Source: Bryobacterales bacterium
GTDB taxonomy: Bacteria; Acidobacteriota; Terriglobia; Bryobacterales; Bryobacteraceae
DNA length: 42,577 nt
Assembly: GCA_003136675.1 (NCBI GenBank)
Contig: PLFE01000083.1
Coordinates: 1 to 42,577 of the forward strand
Direction: 5' to 3'
In this document: one piece after another, positions 31,486 to 39,073 of the stretch
Numbering within the stretch: position 1 is the first letter of the stretch
Layout: every line of letters begins with the position of its first letter
The notes under the pieces: generated by a model
What the model was told of the DNA's origin: nothing
Databases searched by the model: none
Seen by the model: only the letters and a program-made list of their open reading frames with translations
Program-made: the position numbers and the translations under genes

Positions 31486-32724
31486 GTGTCGAAGCTTCCA
31501 GGCGGCGTGATTGTGACTGTTTTCACCCTTTCCCTGGCTGCGCAAGACTCGGGGAGCATTGCGCAATTGGAAGCTGCCGCGCAGAAGCATCTGGCCGAGA
31601 AGGACGCGAACGCGGCACTGGCGGATTACGAAAAGCTGGCGCAGCTAGCGCCGAAGTCGGCCGCGTATCAGGATCAGATTGGTTTCCTGCTGGCCGCCAC
31701 GAACCGCGGTTCCGATGCGATTCCCCATTTCCAGCAAGCGACCGAACTGAATCCGCGGTCAGCCCAGGCTTGGTATCACCTGGGAGTCGCGCTTTGGCTT
31801 GCGGAACGTAAAGATGAAGGCGTAGCGGCGATGCGGAGAGCTGTGGCTCTGGCCCCCGACCGGGCCGATTACCGGTTCCGGCTGGGTTCCGCGTATGCGG
31901 ATTCCGGCCGTTCGGCCGAAGCCATTCCGGAACTGACAAAAGCTTCGAAGCAGCTTAAGGGCAACGCGGCGCTTTGGGAAGCGCTGGGACTGGCGTATCA
32001 GCGGCAGCGGCGTTTCGAGGAAGCGCGGGATGCGTACCGGCAGGCGCTGGCGCTCGACCCAAAGAACACAGCGGTTCGCAATAGCTACGGCCAGGCGCTG
32101 GTGAATTCCGGCGACCCTGACGCGGGCCTGCGCGAGTTTCGACGGATACTCGAAAGCGAGCCTGACAATGTCCACGTACAGGTCAACATTGGCTACGCCT
32201 ATATTGGGGCGGGTAAATACGCGGAAGCCATCAAGCAACTCTCGGCGTTGATCCGCGCGCATCCCGAACTGGCTTCGGCGCATTACGATCTGGGCGTGGC
32301 GTATAAACAATCCGATAACCTGCCGTCCGCGAAAGCGGAACTCGAGAAGGCTGTTGAGTTGGAACCCGCACTCGCCGAAGCCCATTTCACACTGGCGATG
32401 ACCGATGCGGATATGGGCGAGATGGAGAAGGCTGTGGAGCAATTGCGCGCGGCCGTGGAACAGAGACCGGACTATGTGGATGCCTGGTTCCGGCTGGGGA
32501 GTATTTTGAAGGACCAGGGGGACGTGGATAACGCCATTGACGCGCTGCGTCATGCGGTGGCGCTGGACGCGACGGACGCGGGCGCCTTTAATAATTTAGG
32601 ATTGTTGCTCAGAAAGAAAGGCGATGCGGAGGGCGCCAGGGCGGCGTTCGACAAGGCTGCGGAACTGCGGAAGGCGGAGGAGCAACGGAAAGAGAACAAT
32701 CTGCGCGCCGGGGCGCCGAAGTAG
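31486..32724 (+). CDS. Exported TPR-repeat protein
   Basis: A 412-residue protein with a short signal peptide (GGVIVTVFTLSLAAQ, cleavage near residue 20) and about ten tandem TPRs (about 25-395), for example ATELNPRSAQAWYHLGVALW and AVELEPALAEAHFTLAMTDA. It ends in a charged Ala/Lys/Glu tail. TPR arrays act as protein-binding scaffolds; the location is probably periplasmic. The gene converges with the cytochrome-CRTAC1 operon, whose products also combine TPR and secreted domains, so a role in the same envelope assembly is possible but unproved. The GTG start has no proper ribosome site and follows a TATAAT by 5 nt. Confidence 0.92.
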   Translation: MSKLPGGVIVTVFTLSLAAQDSGSIAQLEAAAQKHLAEKDANAALADYEKLAQLAPKSAAYQDQIGFLLAATNRGSDAIPHFQQATELNPRSAQAWYHLGVALWLAERKDEGVAAMRRAVALAPDRADYRFRLGSAYADSGRSAEAIPELTKASKQLKGNAALWEALGLAYQRQRRFEEARDAYRQALALDPKNTAVRNSYGQALVNSGDPDAGLREFRRILESEPDNVHVQVNIGYAYIGAGKYAEAIKQLSALIRAHPELASAHYDLGVAYKQSDNLPSAKAELEKAVELEPALAEAHFTLAMTDADMGEMEKAVEQLRAAVEQRPDYVDAWFRLGSILKDQGDVDNAIDALRHAVALDATDAGAFNNLGLLLRKKGDAEGARAAFDKAAELRKAEEQRKENNLRAGAPK

Positions 32725-32725
32725 C

Positions 32726-33139
32726 TTAGAAGAGATTGCCGGCGACTTGTTCCGCGACGTTTATGGCTTTTTCGCGCAGCTTGTCCTGCGCAAAGCCGCC
32801 AGTGACACGGATGAGGAAGGTCTGCTTGCGAACTCTGCCTACGACTTGCGCAGTCGCCTTATCGACAGTGCAGGCCATGGCCTCGTTCCCTATCGCTTTC
32901 AACGGCTCGATCGGCGGGGCGCATTTGGCGAGTTCCGATCCCACGTCGATGCGCAGCCGGGCGCCTGAATCCCTGCGCGTAAATTCGCAGGTTCCCTCCT
33001 GTCCGTTCTTCGTCATGGTGAAATCGACGGGGCCTTCAAGGACGCCGCCGGCTGTGGCGGCATTCATCCAGGGGCAGGGCTTTTCAGACGCGCGCAAGAC
33101 CGCTGCGCAGATCGACAGCAAAAGAATGACTCGCCGCAT
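32726..33139 (-). CDS. Small secreted cysteine-containing protein
   Basis: A 137-residue protein with a signal peptide (RRVILLLSICAAVLRA, cleavage near residue 17). The mature part has four cysteines (PCPWMNAA, GTCEFTRR, AKCAPPIE, MACTVDK), probably forming two disulfides, and a small alpha/beta layout ending with AINVAEQVAGNLF. It resembles DUF3558-type secreted proteins only loosely. The ATG overlaps the CRTAC1 stop (TGATG), so it is the third gene of the cytochrome operon. No function is known to me. Confidence 0.75.
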   Translation of the reverse strand: MRRVILLLSICAAVLRASEKPCPWMNAATAGGVLEGPVDFTMTKNGQEGTCEFTRRDSGARLRIDVGSELAKCAPPIEPLKAIGNEAMACTVDKATAQVVGRVRKQTFLIRVTGGFAQDKLREKAINVAEQVAGNLF

Positions 33140-34992
33140 CAGGCCTTTTTAGCGAGCTGGAGAGCATCGGATTTCAGAATCCTGCCGCCCTCTTGAATCA
33201 CATAGAGGCGATTCGCATCGAGGTTCTTCAACAGATCCACTTGTCCACTGAGCCATCGGATCTCGACCGAGTCCACCTTAGTCGCCTGCTCCAATCCAAA
33301 GTGCATACGCAGGTCATTCTGAGAGAAGTAACTACCACCGCTGCGCAGTTCATCCATCTGGGTGAGCGGCTTGGGCGCATCGGGTTTGGTCTTCGCCACC
33401 ACAGTCACCCGGCTGCCGATGCCGGTCCGGTTCGACTTCACGCCCACCAATTTGATTTTGATCCAGTTGCGATTGAGCGTGGAATCACAGCGCAGAAGCT
33501 GCGGAATTGCATTCACGCAGTTGACCGCGATATCGATATCGCCATCGTTATCGTAGTCGCCGAAGGCGCATCCGCGCGCCGGCGCATTCTCCAGAATTCC
33601 AGGCCCACCCCGATCGGTCACTTCTTCAAATCGGCCGTTCTGCAGATTGCGGTAAAGGTACTTATGCTCGGCATACTTCAGATCGGCATTGGACTTATCG
33701 ACCTCCGGATACACATGCCCGTTCGACATGAGGATGTCGAGCCAGCCATCGTTATCCATATCGAAGAATCCAATTCCCCAACCCAGGAGGCGCGTGTTGA
33801 CGCCGAGACCGCTGGGATAAGTGCGATCTTCAAACGAGGCGTCGCCGAGATTGGTGTAGAGCGAATCGGTATCGCCGGCGAAATTCGTCTTGGCGATGTC
33901 GAGATTGCCGTCGCGATTGTAGTCGCCGATAGAAACCCCCATACCGGCCTGCGGCTTGCCTTCCGGAGACAAGGCCGATCCGGATTCGATCGCGATGTCT
34001 TTGAATGTACCGTCTTTTTGGTTCTGGTAAAGCGTGGCCGTGCTGGAATCGTTGGCTACGTAGATATCCGGCCAGGTATCGTTGTCAAGGTCCGATGCGG
34101 CTACGCTTAGACCATAGGTTCCCTGCGTGTTCCAGATTCCCGCCTTTTGACTTACATCGGTGAACGTGCCGTTGCCATTGTTGTGGTAAAGAATGTTCTT
34201 ACCGCCCGGCAAGCCGGGGGGACCGCAGGCCACCAGCAATCCTTTATAAGTGCACGGCCCTGCTTCCGGAGTGGGTGCGGTCTTTAAGTCGAAGTCGACA
34301 TAGTTGGCGACAAACAGGTCCAGGTGACCATCCTTGTCATAATCCACGAATGTACAGCCGGTGTTCCAGCGAATCTTTGGGCCGGGCTGCGTTAACCCCG
34401 CTTCCTTCGTAACATCGGTGAACCTTCCGTTGCCGTGGTTGCGATAGAGAGCGTTCTGCCCGTAGTAAGTCACAAAGAGGTCATCGTTTCCGTCGTTGTC
34501 GAAATCGCCCACGCAGCAGGCCTGTCCCCAGCCTGAGCGGGCATCGAGGCCCGACCCTTTCGTCACATCCGTGAACGTGCCATCACGATTGTTCTTGAAC
34601 AGCCGGCAGTGCGGTTCCTGGCCGGCCGCGAAACCTTCGAGCCGCCAACCATTAACAAAGAAGAGATCCAGCCAGCCATCGTTATCGTAGTCGTAAAAAG
34701 CCAGTCCGCATCCGGTGGTTTCGAGAAGATACTTGTTCTTCTTTTCGCCGCCATAAATGGTCTTATAGGCTAACCCGGCTTCTTTGACAACATCGACAAA
34801 ACTGAGGCCGAGCGGCGTTCCCTCGATTGGCGATTTCGGGCCGGGCGCGGCGGCTCTGGGACGCGCGTCGTAGGAGCGTTCGATGGGCCCCGGCATTTTC
34901 TGGGGCGCGGCTAATGAGAGCAGGTCCGCAAACGGCAGCACCAGGGACGTGCGGCTCAGCGACTGTAAAAAGCGCCGACGGTTGTGGCTCAT
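33139..34992 (-). CDS. CRTAC1-family protein (FG-GAP repeats plus ASPIC/UnbV domain)
   Basis: A 617-residue exported protein starting at ATG 34990-34992 with a Tat motif (NRRRFLQSLSRTS). It has at least seven FG-GAP/VCBS calcium-loop repeats with DxDxDG cores (DYDNDGWLDLFF, DFDNDGNDDLFV, DYDKDGHLDLFV, DLDNDTWPDIYV, DYNRDGNLDIAK, DMDNDGWLDILM, DYDNDGDIDIAV), folding as an integrin-like beta-propeller. A C-terminal ASPIC/UnbV domain follows (WIKIKLVGVKSNRTGIGSRV, then HFGLEQATKVDSVEIRW). The ATG overlaps the stop of the pentaheme cytochrome-TPR gene (ATGA). Members are widespread in acidobacteria and planctomycetes; ligand or enzyme activity is unknown. Confidence 0.95.
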   Translation of the reverse strand: MSHNRRRFLQSLSRTSLVLPFADLLSLAAPQKMPGPIERSYDARPRAAAPGPKSPIEGTPLGLSFVDVVKEAGLAYKTIYGGEKKNKYLLETTGCGLAFYDYDNDGWLDLFFVNGWRLEGFAAGQEPHCRLFKNNRDGTFTDVTKGSGLDARSGWGQACCVGDFDNDGNDDLFVTYYGQNALYRNHGNGRFTDVTKEAGLTQPGPKIRWNTGCTFVDYDKDGHLDLFVANYVDFDLKTAPTPEAGPCTYKGLLVACGPPGLPGGKNILYHNNGNGTFTDVSQKAGIWNTQGTYGLSVAASDLDNDTWPDIYVANDSSTATLYQNQKDGTFKDIAIESGSALSPEGKPQAGMGVSIGDYNRDGNLDIAKTNFAGDTDSLYTNLGDASFEDRTYPSGLGVNTRLLGWGIGFFDMDNDGWLDILMSNGHVYPEVDKSNADLKYAEHKYLYRNLQNGRFEEVTDRGGPGILENAPARGCAFGDYDNDGDIDIAVNCVNAIPQLLRCDSTLNRNWIKIKLVGVKSNRTGIGSRVTVVAKTKPDAPKPLTQMDELRSGGSYFSQNDLRMHFGLEQATKVDSVEIRWLSGQVDLLKNLDANRLYVIQEGGRILKSDALQLAKKA

Positions 34993-37169
34993 TGAGTGCT
35001 CTCGAATGTGGCAGCGGGTTGCGGCAGATCCGTGTGGATGTGCCATGGAACGCTTTCCGTGGAGATCTCCGGATGCTTGCGAAGGAACTGAAGCGAGTAA
35101 GTAGGGGCTCCCGGGTCTAGCTGCTTGGTGGCAAACTTCGCGGCTTCATCCGCGGCTTTGTCCTTCATGCCCATGCGTCGGTACAGCAAGGACAGATTGT
35201 AGTGCGCGGCGACATCGTCGGGATCAATCGCCTGGAGCGCCAGGAACTGCTGCAAGGCATCGTCATACCAATGCTCCTGATAGTAAGAGATTCCCAATTC
35301 ACGGCGGGCATCGCGCGATTGCGGGTATTGTTGAACTACTTTTTGAAAGTCGGCGATCTCGGCGTCGAAATGGCCTTCGCGCCTTTCGACGAGGCCGAGG
35401 TAATAGAGCGCCCGGGCGTTTTCGGGACTCAGCGTCAGAGCTTTCTCCAGGCTGCCGCGCGCGGCGCTATACTTCTCCCATTCGATATTGGTCAGTCCCA
35501 TGTTCGTGAAGCCGTCGGCGTAATCGGGGCGCAGTTTCACCACTTCGCTGAAAGCACCGGTGGCATCGGCATATTGCAGTTGATCCAGATACGCAATTCC
35601 CAGGTTGTTCCAGCGCATCCAATCCGGATTGTCTTTCGGCCCAGCCGGCGTAGGCGCGTTTGGCCCGATATTCAGGGTCCGAGTCCGAGACGCGATTTCG
35701 ACCACGGGATAGGCCGGATGATCTTCACCGAGGACGTTGTTCAAATAGCTCTGGCGCAAGTGACGATAGTTCAAGCGCGCGGTCACCGTGAGCGCTCCGG
35801 CAACGCCGGCGGGCACCCGGAACTGGTAGCGTACGAGCGCGGAGCGACCCGCCTGGATGGTGTTGTCATAGGCGACGGAATGGATGGTCCAGACCATGTG
35901 ATTATCTACAAAATCGCCAAATAGATTCACGGGGCGGTTGGTGAAACTATGGGCACGTTCATCGACCATCCCATCGGGTTTCAGGAATCCGCTGTGGTAG
36001 ATATCTTTGCCACTCGCATCTTTGACCACAAACTCAACCCAGGCCTCGTAAAGATCGCGGACTTCGGGAATCAGAGAGTGACCGATGTTTTTGTTCTGGA
36101 TCACGGCCATCACTTCCAAGACATCGTTGGGCGCGACAGTGAACGGGACCGCGCCGAGCGGCGCGATCATTTGCGGGGAGCCCTGCTTCCGGATCCCGAA
36201 TAGATCCACATTGAGATAGTTTCCGGATTGAAGAAATTGGATGGTTTTTTCGAGCTGCTGATCGAAGCCGTAAAAGAACGGCACGGCGGTGTTGCCGGCC
36301 AGCCAGCGATGCGAAGCGAGGGTTCCGTTCTTAGCGCCGTAGTCTTCCTTGACCAAGGGAGAACGAGACATGTGACAGCCCTGGCAGCTTGTAAATTCGG
36401 CCGAATAGAAGGTCAGAGGGTTGCGCTTCGAGAACTTTGAATTCTGCCATTCGTCGTACGCGGTGAAGGCGCGGATGAATTTGTAATCGTTTAGCTCATT
36501 GGGGAGGTTCGCTTTATGGCATGCGGCGCAGAACTCGGGAGTGCGGTAAAAATCTTTCATCACCGCCTTCGAGTGCCGGGTGGGATTCGCCATGATCTGT
36601 TCATAGGGGACTTCACCGGGAATGCGGTTGCCATTTTCGTCAACCATTACAGACGGCTCGCCCATCACGAAGCCGCCATTGCCCTCAGTGGATTTCAGTT
36701 TCTGAACGGAATGGCAGGTGGTGCAGGTGAGGCCATCCGCATCGAATTCGCGATCCACTTGCGAGTTGTCTGTTAGTGCGCCGGTCAGCACGCCGATGGG
36801 ATTGTGGCAGCTATCGCAATGCCGCGTGAACTCGATGCCTTTCGATCGCGGCAAAATATTCACGCTGGCGCGGTAGAACGGGGTCCGAAATGAGTTGGAA
36901 TGGAGCGCCTGCCGCCACTGGCTGTAGGCTTCCTGGTGACAATGCGCGCAATACGAGGCCTTGGGGAACGCACCGGGCTGGATAAAGCCTTCGCCTGCCA
37001 CCGAGGCATTCCCGGGCGTCGTCATTTTGTCACTGCCAAAACGGAAGTTATAGCTTTCGCGGATTTTCGCGTCGTAACTCTTGCGATCGTTGCTGTCCGA
37101 CGATTGCGACCAAACGCTGGAAGCAGCCACCAGGACCGACAGTACCCGAAACGTGCGGGCATATCTCAT
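34989..37169 (-). CDS. Exported pentaheme cytochrome c fused to TPR repeats
   Basis: A 726-residue protein with a signal peptide (RVLSVLVAASSVWSQ, cleavage near residue 21). Five CXXCH haem sites are present: CAHCH (74-78), CDSCH (118-122), CTTCH (149-153), CAACH (214-218) and CQGCH (262-266), arranged as in cytochrome c554/DmsE-like multihaem proteins. A beta-rich middle region (about 330-500) follows. At least four TPRs (about 510-690) include WMRWNNLGIAYLDQLQYADA and ARALYYLGLVERREGHFDAE. It is expected in the periplasm, carrying out electron transfer. It leads the operon with CRTAC1 and the small secreted protein, with overlapping stop/start codons. The redox partner is unknown. Confidence 0.94.
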   Translation of the reverse strand: MRYARTFRVLSVLVAASSVWSQSSDSNDRKSYDAKIRESYNFRFGSDKMTTPGNASVAGEGFIQPGAFPKASYCAHCHQEAYSQWRQALHSNSFRTPFYRASVNILPRSKGIEFTRHCDSCHNPIGVLTGALTDNSQVDREFDADGLTCTTCHSVQKLKSTEGNGGFVMGEPSVMVDENGNRIPGEVPYEQIMANPTRHSKAVMKDFYRTPEFCAACHKANLPNELNDYKFIRAFTAYDEWQNSKFSKRNPLTFYSAEFTSCQGCHMSRSPLVKEDYGAKNGTLASHRWLAGNTAVPFFYGFDQQLEKTIQFLQSGNYLNVDLFGIRKQGSPQMIAPLGAVPFTVAPNDVLEVMAVIQNKNIGHSLIPEVRDLYEAWVEFVVKDASGKDIYHSGFLKPDGMVDERAHSFTNRPVNLFGDFVDNHMVWTIHSVAYDNTIQAGRSALVRYQFRVPAGVAGALTVTARLNYRHLRQSYLNNVLGEDHPAYPVVEIASRTRTLNIGPNAPTPAGPKDNPDWMRWNNLGIAYLDQLQYADATGAFSEVVKLRPDYADGFTNMGLTNIEWEKYSAARGSLEKALTLSPENARALYYLGLVERREGHFDAEIADFQKVVQQYPQSRDARRELGISYYQEHWYDDALQQFLALQAIDPDDVAAHYNLSLLYRRMGMKDKAADEAAKFATKQLDPGAPTYSLQFLRKHPEISTESVPWHIHTDLPQPAATFESTQ

Positions 37170-37216
37170 ACGGTTACGATTCTCTCATGCTAGCGGGTTT
37201 TCGCCACGGCTTTCCC

Positions 37217-37255
37217 TCGAAAGACCATCGAAAGGGAATTGAAAGATTCCTTTCA
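37217..37255 (+). promoter_or_regulatory. Three TYGAAAG direct repeats, 11-bp period: OmpR/PhoB-type operator
   Basis: TCGAAAG (37217-37223), TCGAAAG (37228-37234) and TTGAAAG (37239-37245) start exactly 11 nt apart, one helical turn, as in direct-repeat boxes of OmpR/PhoB-family regulators (Pho boxes). The third copy is also half of the dyad TGAAAG-ATTC-CTTTCA (37240-37255). The array lies 72 nt before the secreted phosphoesterase and 48 nt before the divergent cytochrome gene. The sequence itself is not the E. coli Pho box. Confidence 0.5.
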
Positions 37256-37272
37256 TCAAGGCGTCACCTGTG

Positions 37273-37301
37273 GTTGGTATACCTCATGAGTCGTTACCAA
37301 C
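37273..37301 (+). promoter_or_regulatory. Inverted repeat GTTGGTA / TACCAAC in the phosphoesterase leader
   Basis: Perfect 7-nt arms (37273-37279 and 37295-37301) enclose 15 nt. The left arm overlaps a possible -10 hexamer (TATACC, 37278-37283), and the right arm ends 5 nt before the ribosome site AGGAG (37307-37311). It may be an operator or, if transcribed, a leader hairpin. Confidence 0.3.
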
Positions 37302-37316
37302 AACACAGGAGAAAGA

Positions 37317-39014
37317 ATGCGTAGATTTGTATCAATGCTCACGGTGGGAGCCATGATTGTTCCCTGCCTGCTTGGGCCAATCGCAGCGAGCGCGCAGACA
37401 GTTGCGCCCACCGAAGGACCGATCACCCCCATCCAGCACCTGGTTGTGATCTTCCAGGAAAACGTTTCGTTCGATCACTATTTCGCGACCTACCCAAATG
37501 CGGTGAATGCGGATGGCCAGCCCGTGTTTAACCCCCTGCCTGGAACGCCTCGAATCAACGGGCTTTCGGGCGCCCTCATGACGCGCAACCCGAATTCACT
37601 GAATACGGGGAACGGAACCGGCATGGTCGGGCCTTGGCGCCTGGACCGCACGCAGGCGGCAACGGCCGACCAAGACCACGACTACACCCCCGAACAAGCA
37701 GCGTCCAACGCTGGCGTGATGGATCTGTTCCCGAAGAACACGGGAACAGCCGGTCCACCTCCGGGGACTTCGGGCGGCGAGAGCACGGGCCTCGTGATGG
37801 GCTATTACGATGGCAATACCGTGACGGCTCTGTGGAATTATGCGCAGCATTATTCGATGAGCGACAACTCCTTCGGCACGAACTTTGGGCCCTCCACGGT
37901 CGGCGCCATCAATTTGATTTCGGGCCAAACGAATGGCGTTATCAATAACACGAATGGCACCGGCGCGGTGGTGGAAGATGGAAGCGGCGGCCTGACCGAC
38001 AACGGCGATGCCGACCCGGCCGGCGACGTCTGCTCCACGACCACGGGCGAGACGTTCTCCATGAGCGGCAAGAACATTGGGGACTTATTGAATACGGCCG
38101 GCGTGAGTTGGGGCTTTTTTGAAGGCGGTTTCGATATGACCCAAACCAATGCGAACGGGACGACGGGTTGCAGCCGATCGACCACGTCATTGATCACCGG
38201 CGTGAAGAAGGCCGACTACATTCCGCACCACCAGCCGTTCCAATACTACGCCAGCACCGCGAACCTGAAGCACACGCGCCCCACGTCGGTGGCGCTGATC
38301 GGACAAGCAGGTGACGCCGCCAACCACCAATACGATATCTCCGATTTCTTCACCGCGGTAGCCGCCGGGAACTTTCCGGCTGTCAGTTTCCTGAAGGCAC
38401 CCGGCTTCCAGGATGGACACGCCGGCTATTCGGACCCGCTGGATGAGCAGCAGTTCATCGTCACCACGATTAATTATCTGCAGAGCCTGCCGACCTGGTC
38501 TTCCACCGCCGTGGTGATCGCGTATGACGATTCCGACGGTTGGTACGACCACCAGATCGCCCCGGTGATCAACCAATCGAGCACGACGCAGGACGCTCTG
38601 ACATCCGCCAATAATTGCGGCAACGGAACGACCGCTCTAGCGGGTGTTGCCGCCGGCACGACGAATGCCCAAGGCCGCTGCGGCTATGGTCCACGCCTCC
38701 CCTTAATGGTGATCTCGCCTTGGGCACGCGTGAATTACGTGGATCATGCCGTAACGGATCAAAGCTCCATCATTCGTTTTGTGGAGGACAACTGGCTGAA
38801 CGGCACGCGCATCGGCAATGGTTCCTTCGACAGCATTGCCAACTCAATTGACGGCATGTTCAACTGGGCCGCGCCCACGAGCGCGACATTCACGCTGAGC
38901 CCGGACAGCGGTGAGATTCTGAGCTTTACCGGGGTCCCCGCTTCCGCAGTGAATGGTGTACCGAGCCGCAAGGGCAAGAACGGCCTTCCGGGCTCCGGGT
39001 CCACTATAAAATAG
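37317..39014 (+). CDS. Secreted phosphoesterase (phospholipase C / AcpA-type acid phosphatase family)
   Basis: A 565-residue exported enzyme with a signal peptide (MLTVGAMIVPCLLGPIAASA, cleavage near residue 26). The family opening IQHLVVIFQENVSFDHYFATYP (start 39) carries the metal ligands E48 and N49; the common form is ENRSFDHYFG. Later blocks are YSMSDNSFG, where the catalytic Ser/Thr region lies, DGHAGYSDPLDEQQFI and VVIAYDDSDGWYDHQIAPV, plus SPWARVNYVDH. Family members hydrolyse phosphatidylcholine or phosphomonoesters. ATG 37317 has a strong ribosome site (AGGAG, 37307-37311). It is transcribed alone and followed by a hairpin terminator. The 11-bp repeat array upstream suggests control by a response regulator, possibly phosphate starvation. 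Confidence 0.92.
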   Translation: MRRFVSMLTVGAMIVPCLLGPIAASAQTVAPTEGPITPIQHLVVIFQENVSFDHYFATYPNAVNADGQPVFNPLPGTPRINGLSGALMTRNPNSLNTGNGTGMVGPWRLDRTQAATADQDHDYTPEQAASNAGVMDLFPKNTGTAGPPPGTSGGESTGLVMGYYDGNTVTALWNYAQHYSMSDNSFGTNFGPSTVGAINLISGQTNGVINNTNGTGAVVEDGSGGLTDNGDADPAGDVCSTTTGETFSMSGKNIGDLLNTAGVSWGFFEGGFDMTQTNANGTTGCSRSTTSLITGVKKADYIPHHQPFQYYASTANLKHTRPTSVALIGQAGDAANHQYDISDFFTAVAAGNFPAVSFLKAPGFQDGHAGYSDPLDEQQFIVTTINYLQSLPTWSSTAVVIAYDDSDGWYDHQIAPVINQSSTTQDALTSANNCGNGTTALAGVAAGTTNAQGRCGYGPRLPLMVISPWARVNYVDHAVTDQSSIIRFVEDNWLNGTRIGNGSFDSIANSIDGMFNWAAPTSATFTLSPDSGEILSFTGVPASAVNGVPSRKGKNGLPGSGSTIK

Positions 39015-39032
39015 GCAATCGAACCCATAGGC

Positions 39033-39068
39033 GGGCGCGCAGCAGCAGTTTGCGCGCCCATTTCTTTT
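39033..39068 (+). terminator. Rho-independent terminator after the phosphoesterase gene
   Basis: GGGCGCGCA (39033-39041) pairs perfectly with TGCGCGCCC (39051-39059) across a 9-nt loop, followed by the T-rich tract ATTTCTTTT. It lies 19 nt after the stop and ends just before the preferred start of the multicopper oxidase. Confidence 0.65.
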
Positions 39069-39073
39069 CTCAA

